Assembly (NCBI RefSeq): GCF_052857255.1
Contig: NC_135504.1
Coordinates: forward strand, 147,338,121-147,402,120
Direction: 5' to 3'
DNA: 64,000 nt
DNA from: Amblyomma americanum
Taxonomy: Eukaryota; Arthropoda; Arachnida; Ixodida; Ixodidae
The notes beneath the pieces are model-generated. The model was not told where the DNA came from. It searched no databases and was given only the letters and a program-made list of their open reading frames with translations. Made by a program: the position numbers and the translations under genes. Positions 28,020-43,000 of this stretch are shown in pieces (position 1 is the first letter of the stretch; the number at the start of each line of letters is the position of its first letter).

Positions 28020-31000
28020 CGCAGTTATAAGAGAAAAAGTTTTGACGCGTATCACATGGACACTTGTAAAACCGATGTGTTCAGATCTAGCTCGTTTTGG
28101 TCTAAAACAGCTTGTTTCGTTGTATTAAGCACGAATACATGCTGTTCGCGCAGTTATAAGAGAAAAAGTTTTGACGCGTGTCACAGCAACACTTGTAAAA
28201 CCGATGTGTTCAGATTTAGCTCATCTCGGTCTAAAACAGCTAGTTTCGTTGTATTAAGCACGAATACATGCTTTTAGCCCAGTTATAAGAGAAAAGGTTT
28301 TGACGCTTATCACATGGATACTTGTAAAACCGATGTGTTTAGATATAGCTCATTTTGGTATAAAACCGCTTGTTTCGTTGTTTTAAGCAAGAATACGTGC
28401 TTTTCGCGTAGTTATAGAAGAAAAAGTTTTGAAGCGTATTGGACTTGTAAAACCGATGTGTTCAGATTTAGCTCATCTTGGTCTAAAACAGCTTGTTTCG
28501 TTGTATTAAGCACGAATACATGCTTTTCGCGCAGTTATAAGAGGAAAAGTTTTGACGCGTATCACATGGACACTTGTAGAACCGATGTGTTCAGATCTAG
28601 CTCGTTTTGGTCTAAAACAGCTTGTTTCGTTGTATAAGCAAGAATACTTGCTTTTCGCCCAGTTATAAGAGAAAAAGTTTTGACGCGTTTCACAGGGACA
28701 CTTGTAAAACCGATGTGTTCAGATCTAGGTCATCTCGGTCTAAAACAGCTAGTTTCGTTGTATTAAGCAAGAATACATGCTTTTCGCGCAGTTATAAGAG
28801 AAAAAGTTCTGACGCGTATTAGAAGGACTTGTAAAACAGATGTGTTCAGATTTAGCTCATCTCGGTCTAAAACAGCTTGTTTCGTTGTATTAAGCACGAA
28901 TACATGCTTTTCGCGCAGTTATAAGAGAAAAAGTTTTGACACCTATCACATGGACACTTGTAAAACCGATGTGTTCAGATCTAGCTCGTTTTGGTCTAAA
29001 ACAGCTTGTTTCGTTGTATTAAGCAAGAATACATGCTTTTCGCGCAGTTAAGAGAAAAAGTTTTGACGCGTTTCACAGGGACACTTGTAAAACTGATGTG
29101 TTCAGATTTAGCTCGTTTCGGTCTAAAACGACTTGTTTCGTTGTATTAAGCACGAATACATGCTTTTCGTGGAGTTTTAAGAGAAAAAGTTTTGACGCGT
29201 ATCACGTGGATACTTGTAAAACGGATGTGTTTAGATATAGCTCGTTTTGTTATAAAACCGCTTGTTTCGTTGTTTTAAGCAAGAATACGTGCTTTTCGCG
29301 TAGTTATAGAAGAAAAAGATTTGACGCGTATTGGACTTGTAAAACCGATGTGTTCAGATTTAGCTCATCTCGGTCTAAAACAGCTTTTTTCGTTGTATTA
29401 AGCACGAATACATGCTTTTCGCGCATTTATAAGAGAAAAAGTTTTGACGCGTATCAGAGGAATACTTGTAAAACCGATGTGTTCAGATATAGCTCGTTTC
29501 GGTCTAAAACAGCTTGTTTCGTTGTATTAAGCAAGAATACATGCTTTTCGCGCAGTTATAAGAGAAAAAGTTTTGACGCGTGTCACAGGGACACTTGTAA
29601 AACCGATGTGTTCAGATTTACCTCGTTTCGGACTAAAACAGCTTGTTTCGTTGGATTAAGCACGAATACATGCTTTTCGCGCATTTATAAGAGAAAAAAG
29701 TTTTGACGCGTATCACATGGACACATTTAAAACCGATGTGTCCAGATTTAGCTCGTTTCGGTCTAAAACAGCTTGTTTCGTTGTATTAAGCCCGAATACA
29801 TGCTTTTCGCGCAGTTATAAGAGAAAAAGTTTTGACGCGTGTCACAGGGACACTTGTAAAACCGATGTGTTTAGATATAGCTCGTTTTGGTATAAAACAG
29901 CGTGTTTACTTGTTTTAAGCACGAATACATGCTGTTCGCGCAGTTAAAAGAGAAAAAGGTTTGACGCGTCTCACAGGGACACTTCTAAAACCGATGTGTT
30001 CAGATTTAGCTCGTTTCGGTCTAAAACAGCTTGTTTCGTTGTATTAAGCAAGAATACATGCTTTTCGCGCAGTTATAAGAGAAAAAGTTTTGACGCGTGT
30101 CAGAGGGACACTTGTAAAACCGGTGTTCAGATTTACCTCGTTTCGGACTAAAACAGCTTGTTTCCTTGGATTAAGCACGAATACGTGCTTTTCGCGTAGG
30201 TATAGAAGAAAAAGTTTTGACGCGTATTGGACTTGTAAAACCGATGTGTTCAGATTTAGCTCATCTCGGTCTAAAACAGCTTGTTTCGTTGTATTAAGCA
30301 CGAATACATGCTTTTCGCGCAGTTATAAGAGAAAAAGTTTTGACGCGTATCAGAGGAAGACTTGTAAAACCGATGTGTTCAGATATAGCTCGTTTCGGTC
30401 TAAAACAGCTTGTTTCGTTGTATTAAGCAAGAATACATGCTTTTAGCGCAGTTATAAGAGAAAAAGTTTTGACGCGTATCACATGGACACTTGTAAAACC
30501 GATGTGTTCAGATCTAGCTCGTTTTGGTCTAAAACAGCTTGTTTCGTTGTATTAATCAAGAATACATGCTTTTCGCGCAGTTATAAGAGAAAAAGTTTTG
30601 ACGCGTTTCACAGGGACACTTGTAAAACCGATGTGTTTAGATATAGCTCGTTTTGGTATAAAACAGCTTGTTTCGTTGTTTTAAGCACGAATACATGCTG
30701 TTCGCGCAGTTAAAAGAGAAAAAGGTTTGACGCGTCTCACAGGGACACTTATAAAACCGATGTGTTCAGATTTAGCTCGTTTCGGTCTAAAACAGCTTGT
30801 TTCGTTGTATTAAGCAAGAATACATGCTTTTCGCGCAGTTATAAGAGAAAAAGTTTTGACGCGTGTCACAGGGACACTTGTAAAACCGGTGTTCAGATTT
30901 ACCTCGTTTCGGACTAAAACAGCTTGTTTCGTTTGATTAAGCACGAATACATGCTTTTCGCGCAGTTATAAGAGAAAAAAGTTTTGACGCGATTCACATG

Positions 31001-34000
31001 GACACTTAAAACCGATGTTTTCAGATTTAGCTCGTTTCGGTCTAAAACAGCTTGTTTCGTTGTATTAAGCAAGAATACATGCTTTTCGCACAGTTATAAG
31101 AGAAAAAGATTTGACGCGTTTCACAGGGACACTTGTAAAACCGATGTGTTTAGATATAGCTCGTTTTGGTATAAAACAGCTTGCTTCGTTGTTTTAAGCA
31201 AGAATACGTGCTTTTCGCGTAGTTATAGAAGAAAAAGTTCTGACGCGTATTAGAGGGACTTGTAAAACCGTTGTGTTCAGATTTTGCTCATCTCGGTCTA
31301 AAACAGCTTGTTTCGTTGTATTAAGCACGAATACATGCTTTTCGCGCAGTTATAAGAGAAAAACGTTTGACGCGTATCAGAGGAAGACTTGTAAAACCGA
31401 TGTGTTCAGATTTAGCTCATCTCGGTCTAAAACAGCTTGTTTCGTTGTGTTAAGCACGAATACATGCTTTTCGCGCAGTTATAAGAGAAAAGGTTTGACG
31501 CCTATCACATGGACACTTGTAAAACCGATGTGTTCAGATCTAGCTCGTTTTGGTCTAAAACAGCTTGTTTCGTTGTATTAAGCAAGAATACATGCTTTTC
31601 GCGCAGTTATAAGAGAAAAAGTTTTGACGCGTTTCACAGGGACACTTGTAAAACCGATGTGTTCAGATTTAGCTCGTTTTGGTCTAAAACAACTTGTTTC
31701 GTTGTATTAAGCACGAATACATGCTTTTCGCGCAGTTATAAGAGAAAAAGTTTTGACGCGTCTCACAGGGACACTTGTAAAACCGATGTGTTCAGATTTA
31801 GCTCGCTTCGGTCTAAAACAACTTGTTTCGTTGTATTAAGCACGAATACATGCTTTTAGCGCAGTTATAAGAGAAAACGTTTTGACGCGTATCACATGGA
31901 CACTTGTAAAACCGATGTGTTCAGATCTAGCTCGTTTTGGTCTAAAACAGCTTGTTTCGTTGTATTAATCAAGAATACATGCTTTTCGCGCAGTTATAAG
32001 AGAAAAAGTTTTGACGCGTTTCACAGGGACACTTGTAAAACCGATGTGCTCAGATTTAGCTCGCTTCGGTCTAAAACAACTTGTTCGTTGTATTAAGCAC
32101 GAATACATGCTTTTAGCCCAGTTATAAGAGAAAAAGTTTTGACGCTTATCACATGGACACTTGTAAAACCGATGTGTCTAAAACAGCTAGTTCGTTGTAT
32201 TAAGCACGAATACATGCTGTTCGCGCAGTTATAAGAGAAAAAGTTTTGACGCGTATCAGAGGAACACTTGTAAAACCGATGTGTTGTGATTTAGCTCGTT
32301 TCGGTCTAAAACAGCTTGTTTCGTTGTATTAAGCGCGAATACATGCTTTTCGCGCAGTTATAAGAGAAAAAGTTTTGACACATATCACGTGTATACTTGT
32401 AAAACCGATGTGTTTAGATATAGCTCATTTTGGTATAAAACCGCTTGTTTCGTTGTTTTAAGCAAGAATACGTGCTTTTCGCGTAGTTATAGAAGAAAAA
32501 GTTTTGACGCGTATTGGACTTGTAAAACCGATGTGTTCAGATTTACCTCGTTTCGGACTAAAACAGCTTGTTTCGTTGGATTAAGCACGAATACATGCTT
32601 TTCGCGCATTTATAAGAGAAAAAAGTTTTGACGCGTATCACATGGACACATTTAAAACCGATGTGTCCAGATTTACCTCGTTTCGGTCTAAAACAGCTTG
32701 TTTCGTTGTATTAAGCACGAATACATGCTTTTCGCGCAGTTATAAGAGAAAAAGGTTTGACGCGTATCACATGGACACTTGTAAAACCGATGTGTTCAGA
32801 TTTAGCTCGTTTCGATCTAAAACAACTTGTTTCGTTGTATTAAGCACGAATACATGCTTTTCGCGCAGTTATAAGAGAAAAAGTTTTGACGCGTGTCACA
32901 GGGACACTTGTAAAACCGATGTGTTTAGATATAGCTCGTTTTGGTATAAAACAGCTTGTTTCGTTGTTTTAAGCACGAATACATGCTGTTCGCGCAGTTA
33001 AAAGAGAAAAAGGTTTGACGCGTCTCACAGGGACACTTATAAAACCGATGTGTTCAGATTTAGCTCGTTTCGGTCTAAAACAGCTTGTTTCGTTGTATTA
33101 AGCAAGAATACATGCTTTTCGCGCAGTTATAAGAGAAAAAGTTTTGACGCGTGTCACAGGGACACTTGTAAAACCGGTGTTCAGATTTACCTCGTTTCGG
33201 ACTAAAACAGCTTGTTTCGTTTGATTAAGCACGAATACATGCTTTTCGCGCAGTTATAAGAGAAAAAAGTTTTGACGCGATTCACATGGACACTTAAAAC
33301 CGATGTTTTCAGATTTAGCTCGTTTCGGTCTAAAACAGCTTGTTTCGTTGTATTAAGCAAGAATACATGCTTTTCGCACAGTTATAAGAGAAAAAGATTT
33401 GACGCGTTTCACAGGGACACTTGTAAAACCGATGTGTTTAGATATAGCTCGTTTTGGTATAAAACAGCTTGCTTCGTTGTTTTAAGCAAGAATACGTGCT
33501 TTTCGCGTAGTTATAGAAGAAAAAGTTCTGACGCGTATTAGAGGGACTTGTAAAACCGTTGTGTTCAGATTTTGCTCATCTCGGTCTAAAACAGCTTGTT
33601 TCGTTGTATTAAGCACGAATACATGCTTTTCGCGCAGTTATAAAAGAAAAACTTTTGACGCGTATCAGAGGAAGACTTGTAAAACCGATGTGTTCAGATT
33701 TAGCTCATCTCGGTCTAAAACAGCTTGTTTCGTTGTATTAAGCACGAATACATGCTTTTCGCGCAGTTATAAGAGAAAAGTTTTGACGCCTATCACATGG
33801 ACACTTGTAAAACCGATGTGTTCAGATCTAGCTCGTTTTGGTCTAAAACAGCTTGTTTCGTTGTATTAAGCAAGAATACATGCTTTTCGCGCAGTTATAA
33901 GAGAAAAAGTTTTGACGCGTTTCACAGGGACACTTGTAAAACCGATGTGTTCAGATTTAGCTCGTTTTGGTCTAAAACAACTTGTTTCGTTGTATTAAGC

Positions 34001-37000
34001 ACGAATACATGCTTTTCGCGCAGTTATAAGAGAAAAAGTTTTGACGCGTATCACATGGACACTTGTAAAACCGATGTGTTCAGATCTAGCTCGTTTTGGT
34101 CTAAAACAGCTTGTTTCGTTGTATTAAGCACGAATACATGCTGTTCGCGCAGTTATAAGAGAAAAAGTTTTGACGCGTGTCACAGCAACACTTGTAAAAC
34201 CGATGTGTTCAGATTTAGCTCATCTCGGTCTAAAACAGCTAGTTTCGTTGTATTAAGCACGAATACATGCTTTTAGCCCAGTTATAAGAGAAAAGGTTTT
34301 GACGCTTATCACATGGATACTTGTAAAACCGATGTGTTTAGATATAGCTCATTTTGGTATAAAACCGCTTGTTTCGTTGTTTTAAGCAAGAATACGTGCT
34401 TTTCGCGTAGTTATAGAAGAAAAAGTTTTGAAGCGTATTGGACTTGTAAAACCGATGTGTTCAGATTTAGCTCATCTTGGTCTAAAACAGCTTGTTTCGT
34501 TGTATTAAGCACGAATACATGCTTTTCGCGCAGTTATAAGAGGAAAAGTTTTGACGCGTATCACATGGACACTTGTAGAACCGATGTGTTCAGATCTAGC
34601 TCGTTTTGGTCTAAAACAGCTTGTTTCGTTGTATAAGCAAGAATACTTGCTTTTCGCCCAGTTATAAGAGAAAAAGTTTTGACGCGTTTCACAGGGACAC
34701 TTGTAAAACCGATGTGTTCAGATCTAGGTCATCTCGGTCTAAAACAGCTAGTTTCGTTGTATTAAGCAAGAATACATGCTTTTCGCGCAGTTATAAGAGA
34801 AAAAGTTCTGACGCGTATTAGAAGGACTTGTAAAACAGATGTGTTCAGATTTAGCTCATCTCGGTCTAAAACAGCTTGTTTCGTTGTATTAAGCACGAAT
34901 ACATGCTTTTCGCGCAGTTATAAGAGAAAAAGTTTTGACACCTATCACATGGACACTTGTAAAACCGATGTGTTCAGATCTAGCTCGTTTTGGTCTAAAA
35001 CAGCTTGTTTCGTTGTATTAAGCAAGAATACATGCTTTTCGCGCAGTTAAGAGAAAAAGTTTTGACGCGTTTCACAGGGACACTTGTAAAACTGATGTGT
35101 TCAGATTTAGCTCGTTTCGGTCTAAAACGACTTGTTTCGTTGTATTAAGCACGAATACATGCTTTTCGTGGAGTTTTAAGAGAAAAAGTTTTGACGCGTA
35201 TCACGTGGATACTTGTAAAACGGATGTGTTTAGATATAGCTCGTTTTGTTATAAAACCGCTTGTTTCGTTGTTTTAAGCAAGAATACGTGCTTTTCGCGT
35301 AGTTATAGAAGAAAAAGATTTGACGCGTATTGGACTTGTAAAACCGATGTGTTCAGATTTAGCTCATCTCGGTCTAAAACAGCTTTTTTCGTTGTATTAA
35401 GCACGAATACATGCTTTTCGCGCATTTATAAGAGAAAAAGTTTTGACGCGTATCAGAGGAATACTTGTAAAACCGATGTGTTCAGATATAGCTCGTTTCG
35501 GTCTAAAACAGCTTGTTTCGTTGTATTAAGCAAGAATACATGCTTTTCGCGCAGTTATAAGAGAAAAAGTTTTGACGCGTGTCACAGGGACACTTGTAAA
35601 ACCGATGTGTTCAGATTTACCTCGTTTCGGACTAAAACAGCTTGTTTCGTTGGATTAAGCACGAATACATGCTTTTCGCGCATTTATAAGAGAAAAAAGT
35701 TTTGACGCGTATCACATGGACACATTTAAAACCGATGTGTCCAGATTTAGCTCGTTTCGGTCTAAAACAGCTTGTTTCGTTGTATTAAGCCCGAATACAT
35801 GCTTTTCGCGCAGTTATAAGAGAAAAAGTTTTGACGCGTGTCACAGGGACACTTGTAAAACCGATGTGTTTAGATATAGCTCGTTTTGGTATAAAACAGC
35901 GTGTTTACTTGTTTTAAGCACGAATACATGCTGTTCGCGCAGTTAAAAGAGAAAAAGGTTTGACGCGTCTCACAGGGACACTTCTAAAACCGATGTGTTC
36001 AGATTTAGCTCGTTTCGGTCTAAAACAGCTTGTTTCGTTGTATTAAGCAAGAATACATGCTTTTCGCGCAGTTATAAGAGAAAAAGTTTTGACGCGTGTC
36101 AGAGGGACACTTGTAAAACCGGTGTTCAGATTTACCTCGTTTCGGACTAAAACAGCTTGTTTCCTTGGATTAAGCACGAATACGTGCTTTTCGCGTAGGT
36201 ATAGAAGAAAAAGTTTTGACGCGTATTGGACTTGTAAAACCGATGTGTTCAGATTTAGCTCATCTCGGTCTAAAACAGCTTGTTTCGTTGTATTAAGCAC
36301 GAATACATGCTTTTCGCGCAGTTATAAGAGAAAAAGTTTTGACGCGTATCAGAGGAAGACTTGTAAAACCGATGTGTTCAGATATAGCTCGTTTCGGTCT
36401 AAAACAGCTTGTTTCGTTGTATTAAGCAAGAATACATGCTTTTAGCGCAGTTATAAGAGAAAAAGTTTTGACGCGTATCACATGGACACTTGTAAAACCG
36501 ATGTGTTCAGATCTAGCTCGTTTTGGTCTAAAACAGCTTGTTTCGTTGTATTAATCAAGAATACATGCTTTTCGCGCAGTTATAAGAGAAAAAGTTTTGA
36601 CGCGTTTCACAGGGACACTTGTAAAACCGATGTGTTTAGATATAGCTCGTTTTGGTATAAAACAGCTTGTTTCGTTGTTTTAAGCACGAATACATGCTGT
36701 TCGCGCAGTTAAAAGAGAAAAAGGTTTGACGCGTCTCACAGGGACACTTATAAAACCGATGTGTTCAGATTTAGCTCGTTTCGGTCTAAAACAGCTTGTT
36801 TCGTTGTATTAAGCAAGAATACATGCTTTTCGCGCAGTTATAAGAGAAAAAGTTTTGACGCGTGTCACAGGGACACTTGTAAAACCGGTGTTCAGATTTA
36901 CCTCGTTTCGGACTAAAACAGCTTGTTTCGTTTGATTAAGCACGAATACATGCTTTTCGCGCAGTTATAAGAGAAAAAAGTTTTGACGCGATTCACATGG

Positions 37001-40000
37001 ACACTTAAAACCGATGTTTTCAGATTTAGCTCGTTTCGGTCTAAAACAGCTTGTTTCGTTGTATTAAGCAAGAATACATGCTTTTCGCACAGTTATAAGA
37101 GAAAAAGATTTGACGCGTTTCACAGGGACACTTGTAAAACCGATGTGTTTAGATATAGCTCGTTTTGGTATAAAACAGCTTGCTTCGTTGTTTTAAGCAA
37201 GAATACGTGCTTTTCGCGTAGTTATAGAAGAAAAAGTTCTGACGCGTATTAGAGGGACTTGTAAAACCGTTGTGTTCAGATTTTGCTCATCTCGGTCTAA
37301 AACAGCTTGTTTCGTTGTATTAAGCACGAATACATGCTTTTCGCGCAGTTATAAGAGAAAAACGTTTGACGCGTATCAGAGGAAGACTTGTAAAACCGAT
37401 GTGTTCAGATTTAGCTCATCTCGGTCTAAAACAGCTTGTTTCGTTGTGTTAAGCACGAATACATGCTTTTCGCGCAGTTATAAGAGAAAAGGTTTGACGC
37501 CTATCACATGGACACTTGTAAAACCGATGTGTTCAGATCTAGCTCGTTTTGGTCTAAAACAGCTTGTTTCGTTGTATTAAGCAAGAATACATGCTTTTCG
37601 CGCAGTTATAAGAGAAAAAGTTTTGACGCGTTTCACAGGGACACTTGTAAAACCGATGTGTTCAGATTTAGCTCGTTTTGGTCTAAAACAACTTGTTTCG
37701 TTGTATTAAGCACGAATACATGCTTTTCGCGCAGTTATAAGAGAAAAAGTTTTGACGCGTCTCACAGGGACACTTGTAAAACCGATGTGTTCAGATTTAG
37801 CTCGCTTCGGTCTAAAACAACTTGTTTCGTTGTATTAAGCACGAATACATGCTTTTAGCGCAGTTATAAGAGAAAACGTTTTGACGCGTATCACATGGAC
37901 ACTTGTAAAACCGATGTGTTCAGATCTAGCTCGTTTTGGTCTAAAACAGCTTGTTTCGTTGTATTAATCAAGAATACATGCTTTTCGCGCAGTTATAAGA
38001 GAAAAAGTTTTGACGCGTTTCACAGGGACACTTGTAAAACCGATGTGCTCAGATTTAGCTCGCTTCGGTCTAAAACAACTTGTTCGTTGTATTAAGCACG
38101 AATACATGCTTTTAGCCCAGTTATAAGAGAAAAAGTTTTGACGCTTATCACATGGACACTTGTAAAACCGATGTGTCTAAAACAGCTAGTTCGTTGTATT
38201 AAGCACGAATACATGCTGTTCGCGCAGTTATAAGAGAAAAAGTTTTGACGCGTATCAGAGGAACACTTGTAAAACCGATGTGTTGTGATTTAGCTCGTTT
38301 CGGTCTAAAACAGCTTGTTTCGTTGTATTAAGCGCGAATACATGCTTTTCGCGCAGTTATAAGAGAAAAAGTTTTGACACATATCACGTGTATACTTGTA
38401 AAACCGATGTGTTTAGATATAGCTCATTTTGGTATAAAACCGCTTGTTTCGTTGTTTTAAGCAAGAATACGTGCTTTTCGCGTAGTTATAGAAGAAAAAG
38501 TTTTGACGCGTATTGGACTTGTAAAACCGATGTGTTCAGATTTACCTCGTTTCGGACTAAAACAGCTTGTTTCGTTGGATTAAGCACGAATACATGCTTT
38601 TCGCGCATTTATAAGAGAAAAAAGTTTTGACGCGTATCACATGGACACATTTAAAACCGATGTGTCCAGATTTACCTCGTTTCGGTCTAAAACAGCTTGT
38701 TTCGTTGTATTAAGCACGAATACATGCTTTTCGCGCAGTTATAAGAGAAAAAGGTTTGACGCGTATCACATGGACACTTGTAAAACCGATGTGTTCAGAT
38801 TTAGCTCGTTTCGATCTAAAACAACTTGTTTCGTTGTATTAAGCACGAATACATGCTTTTCGCGCAGTTATAAGAGAAAAAGTTTTGACGCGTGTCACAG
38901 GGACACTTGTAAAACCGATGTGTTTAGATATAGCTCGTTTTGGTATAAAACAGCTTGTTTCGTTGTTTTAAGCACGAATACATGCTGTTCGCGCAGTTAA
39001 AAGAGAAAAAGGTTTGACGCGTCTCACAGGGACACTTATAAAACCGATGTGTTCAGATTTAGCTCGTTTCGGTCTAAAACAGCTTGTTTCGTTGTATTAA
39101 GCAAGAATACATGCTTTTCGCGCAGTTATAAGAGAAAAAGTTTTGACGCGTGTCACAGGGACACTTGTAAAACCGGTGTTCAGATTTACCTCGTTTCGGA
39201 CTAAAACAGCTTGTTTCGTTTGATTAAGCACGAATACATGCTTTTCGCGCAGTTATAAGAGAAAAAAGTTTTGACGCGATTCACATGGACACTTAAAACC
39301 GATGTTTTCAGATTTAGCTCGTTTCGGTCTAAAACAGCTTGTTTCGTTGTATTAAGCAAGAATACATGCTTTTCGCACAGTTATAAGAGAAAAAGATTTG
39401 ACGCGTTTCACAGGGACACTTGTAAAACCGATGTGTTTAGATATAGCTCGTTTTGGTATAAAACAGCTTGCTTCGTTGTTTTAAGCAAGAATACGTGCTT
39501 TTCGCGTAGTTATAGAAGAAAAAGTTCTGACGCGTATTAGAGGGACTTGTAAAACCGTTGTGTTCAGATTTTGCTCATCTCGGTCTAAAACAGCTTGTTT
39601 CGTTGTATTAAGCACGAATACATGCTTTTCGCGCAGTTATAAAAGAAAAACTTTTGACGCGTATCAGAGGAAGACTTGTAAAACCGATGTGTTCAGATTT
39701 AGCTCATCTCGGTCTAAAACAGCTTGTTTCGTTGTATTAAGCACGAATACATGCTTTTCGCGCAGTTATAAGAGAAAAGTTTTGACGCCTATCACATGGA
39801 CACTTGTAAAACCGATGTGTTCAGATCTAGCTCGTTTTGGTCTAAAACAGCTTGTTTCGTTGTATTAAGCAAGAATACATGCTTTTCGCGCAGTTATAAG
39901 AGAAAAAGTTTTGACGCGTTTCACAGGGACACTTGTAAAACCGATGTGTTCAGATTTAGCTCGTTTTGGTCTAAAACAACTTGTTTCGTTGTATTAAGCA

Positions 40001-40040
40001 CGAATACATGCTTTTCGCGCAGTTATAAGAGAAAAAGTTT
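28020..40040 (+). repeat. Higher-order repeat, 5999-bp period, two near-identical copies
   Basis: Copy one is about 28020-34020 and copy two about 34021-40019. Every landmark I compared is exactly 5999 bp apart (28314/34313, 29098/35097, 30483/36482, 31509/37508, 32642/38641, 33561/39560). The copies share private variants such as ctaaaacgacttg near 29126/35125 and gacacatatcacg near 32376/38375. I noticed no difference in the segments compared. A 2288-bp duplication is nested in each copy (30984/33272 and 36983/39271). Confidence 0.85.
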
Positions 40041-43000
40041 TGACGCGTCTCACAGGGACACTTGTAAAACCGATGTGTTCAGATTTAGCTCGCTTCGGTC
40101 TAAAACAACTTGTTTCGTTGTATTAAGCACGAATACATGCTTTTAGCGCAGTTATAAGAGAAAAAGTTTTGACGCGTATCACATGGACACTTGTAAAACC
40201 GATGTGTTCAGATCTAGCTCGTTTTGGTCTAAAACAGCTTGTTTCGTTGTATTAATCAAGAATACATGCTTTTCGCGCAGTTATAAGAGAAAAAGTTTTG
40301 ACGCGTTTCACAGGGACACTTGTAAAACCGATGTGCTCAGATTTAGCTCGCTTCGGTCTAAAACAACTTGTTCGTTGTATTAAGCACGAATACATGCTTT
40401 TAGCCCAGTTATAAGAGAAAAAGTTTCGACGCTTATCACATGGACACTTGTAAAACCGATGTGTCTAAACAGCTAGTTCGTTGTATTAAGCACGAATACA
40501 TGCTGTTCGCGCAGTTATAAGAGAAAAAGCTTTGACGCGTGTCACAGGGACACTTGTAAAACCGATGTGTTCAGATTTAGCTCATCTCGGTCTAAAACAG
40601 CTAGTTTCGTTGTATTAAGCACGAATACATGCTTTTCGTGCAGTTATAAGAGAAAAAGTTTTAACGCGTATCAGAGGAAGACTTGTAAAACCGATGTGTT
40701 GTGATTAACCTCGTTTCGGTCTAAAACAGCTTGTTTCGTTGTATTAAGCACGAATACATGCTTTTCGCGCAGTTATAAGAGAAAAAGTTTTGACGCGTCT
40801 CACAGGGACACTTGTAAAACCGATGTGTTCAGATTTAGCTCGTTTCGGTCTAAAACAACTTGTTTTGTTGTATTAAGCACGAATACATGCTGTTCGCGCA
40901 GTTATAAGAGAAAAAGTTTTGACGCGTGTCAGAGCAACACTTGTAAAACCGATGTGTTCAGATTTAGCTCATCTCGGTCTAAAACAGCTAGTTTCGTTGT
41001 ATTAAGCACGAATACATGCTTTTAGCCCAGTTATAAGAGAAAAAGTTTTGACGCTTATCACATGGATACTTGTAAAACCGATGTGGTTAGATATAGCTCA
41101 TTTTGGTATAAAACCGCTTGTTTCGTTGTTTTAAGCAAGAATACGTGCTTTTCGCGTAGTTATAGAAGAAAAAGTTTTGACGCGTATTGGACTTGTAAAA
41201 CCGATGTGTTCAGATTTAGCTCATCTTGGTCTAAAACAGCTTGTTTCGTTGTATTAAGCACGAATACATGCTTTTCGCGCAGTTATAAGAGGAAAAGTTT
41301 TGACGCGTATCACATGGACACTTGTAAAACCGATGTGTTCAGATCTAGCTCGTTTTGGTCTAAAACAGCTTGTTTCGTTGTATAAGCAAGAATACTTGCT
41401 TTTCGCCCAGTTATAAGAGAAAAAGTTTTGACGCGTTTCACAGGGACACTTGTAAAACCGATGTGTTCAGATCTAGGTCATCTCGGTCTAAAACAGCTAG
41501 TTTCGTTGTATTAAACAAGAATACATGCTTTTCGCGCAGTTAAGAGAAAAAGTTTTGACGCGTTTCACAGGGACACTTGTAAAACCGATGTGTTCAGATT
41601 TAGCTCGTTTCGGTCTAAAACAACTTGTTTCGTTGTATTAAGCACGAATACATGCTTTTCGCGGAGTTTTAAGAGAAAAAGTTTTGACGCGTATCACGTG
41701 GATACTTGTAAAACGGATGTGTTTAGATATAGCTCGTTTTGTTATAAAACCGCTTGTTTCGTTGTTTTAAGCAAGAATACGTGCTTTTCGCGTAGTTATA
41801 GAAGAAAAAGATTTGACGCGTATTGGACTTGTAAAACCGATGTGTTCAGATTTAGCTCATCTCGGTCTAAAACAGCTTGTTTCGTTGTATTAAGCACGAA
41901 TACATGCTTTTCGCGCAGTTATAAGAGAAAAAGTTTTGACGCGTATCAGAGGAAGACTTGTAAAACCGATGTGTTCAGATATAGCTCGTTTCGGTCTAAA
42001 ACAGCTTGTTTCGTTGTATTAAGCAAGAATACATGCTTTTCGCGCAGTTATAAGAGAAAAAGTTTTGACGCGTGTCACAGGGACACTTGTAAAACCGATG
42101 TGTTCAGATTTACCTCGTTTCGGACTAAAACAGCTTGTTTCGTTGGATTAAGCACGAATACATGCTTTTCGCGCATTTATAAGAGAAAAAAGTTTTGACG
42201 CGTATCACATGGACACATTTAAAACCGATGTGTCCAGATTTAGCTCGTTTCGGTCTAAAACAGCTTGTTTCGTTGTATTAAGCACGAATACATGCTTTTC
42301 GCGCAGTTATAAGAGAAAAAGTTTTGACGCGTGTCACAGGGACACTTGTAAAACCGATGTGTTTAGATATAGCTCGTTTTGGTATAAAACAGCTTGTTTA
42401 CTTGTTTTAAGCACGAATACATGCTGTTCGCGCAGTTAAAAGAGAAAAAGGTTTGACGCGTCTCACAGGGACACTTCTAAAACCGATGTGTTCAGATTTA
42501 GCTCGTTTCGGTCTAAAACAGCTTGTTTCGTTGTATTAAGCAAGAATACATGCTTTTCGCGCAGTTATAAGAGAAAAAGTTTTGACGTGTGTCAGAGGGA
42601 CACTTGTAAAACCGGTGTTCAGATTTACCTCGTTTCGGACTAAAACAGCTTGTTTCGTTGGATTAAGCACGAATACGTGCTTTTCGCGTAGCTATAGAAG
42701 AAAAAGTTTTGACGCGTATTGGACTTGTAAAACCGATGTGTTCAGATTTAGCTCATCTCGGTCTAAAACAGCTTGTTTCGTTGTATTAAGCACGAATACA
42801 TGCTTTTCGCGCAGTTATAAGAGAAAAAGTTTTGACGCGTATCAGAGGAAGACTTGTAAAACCGATGTGTTCAGATATAGCTCGTTTCGGTCTAAAACAG
42901 CTTGTTTCGTTGTATTAAGCAAGAATACATGCTTTTAGCGCAGTTATAAGAGAAAAAGTTTTGACGCGTATCACATGGACACTTGTAAAACCGATGTGTT

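Noticed and set aside
30044..30301. Minus-strand 85-codon frames (also at 36043 and 47507)
   Set aside because: They are antisense shadows of the 123/127-bp satellite variants, repeated only because the block is duplicated.
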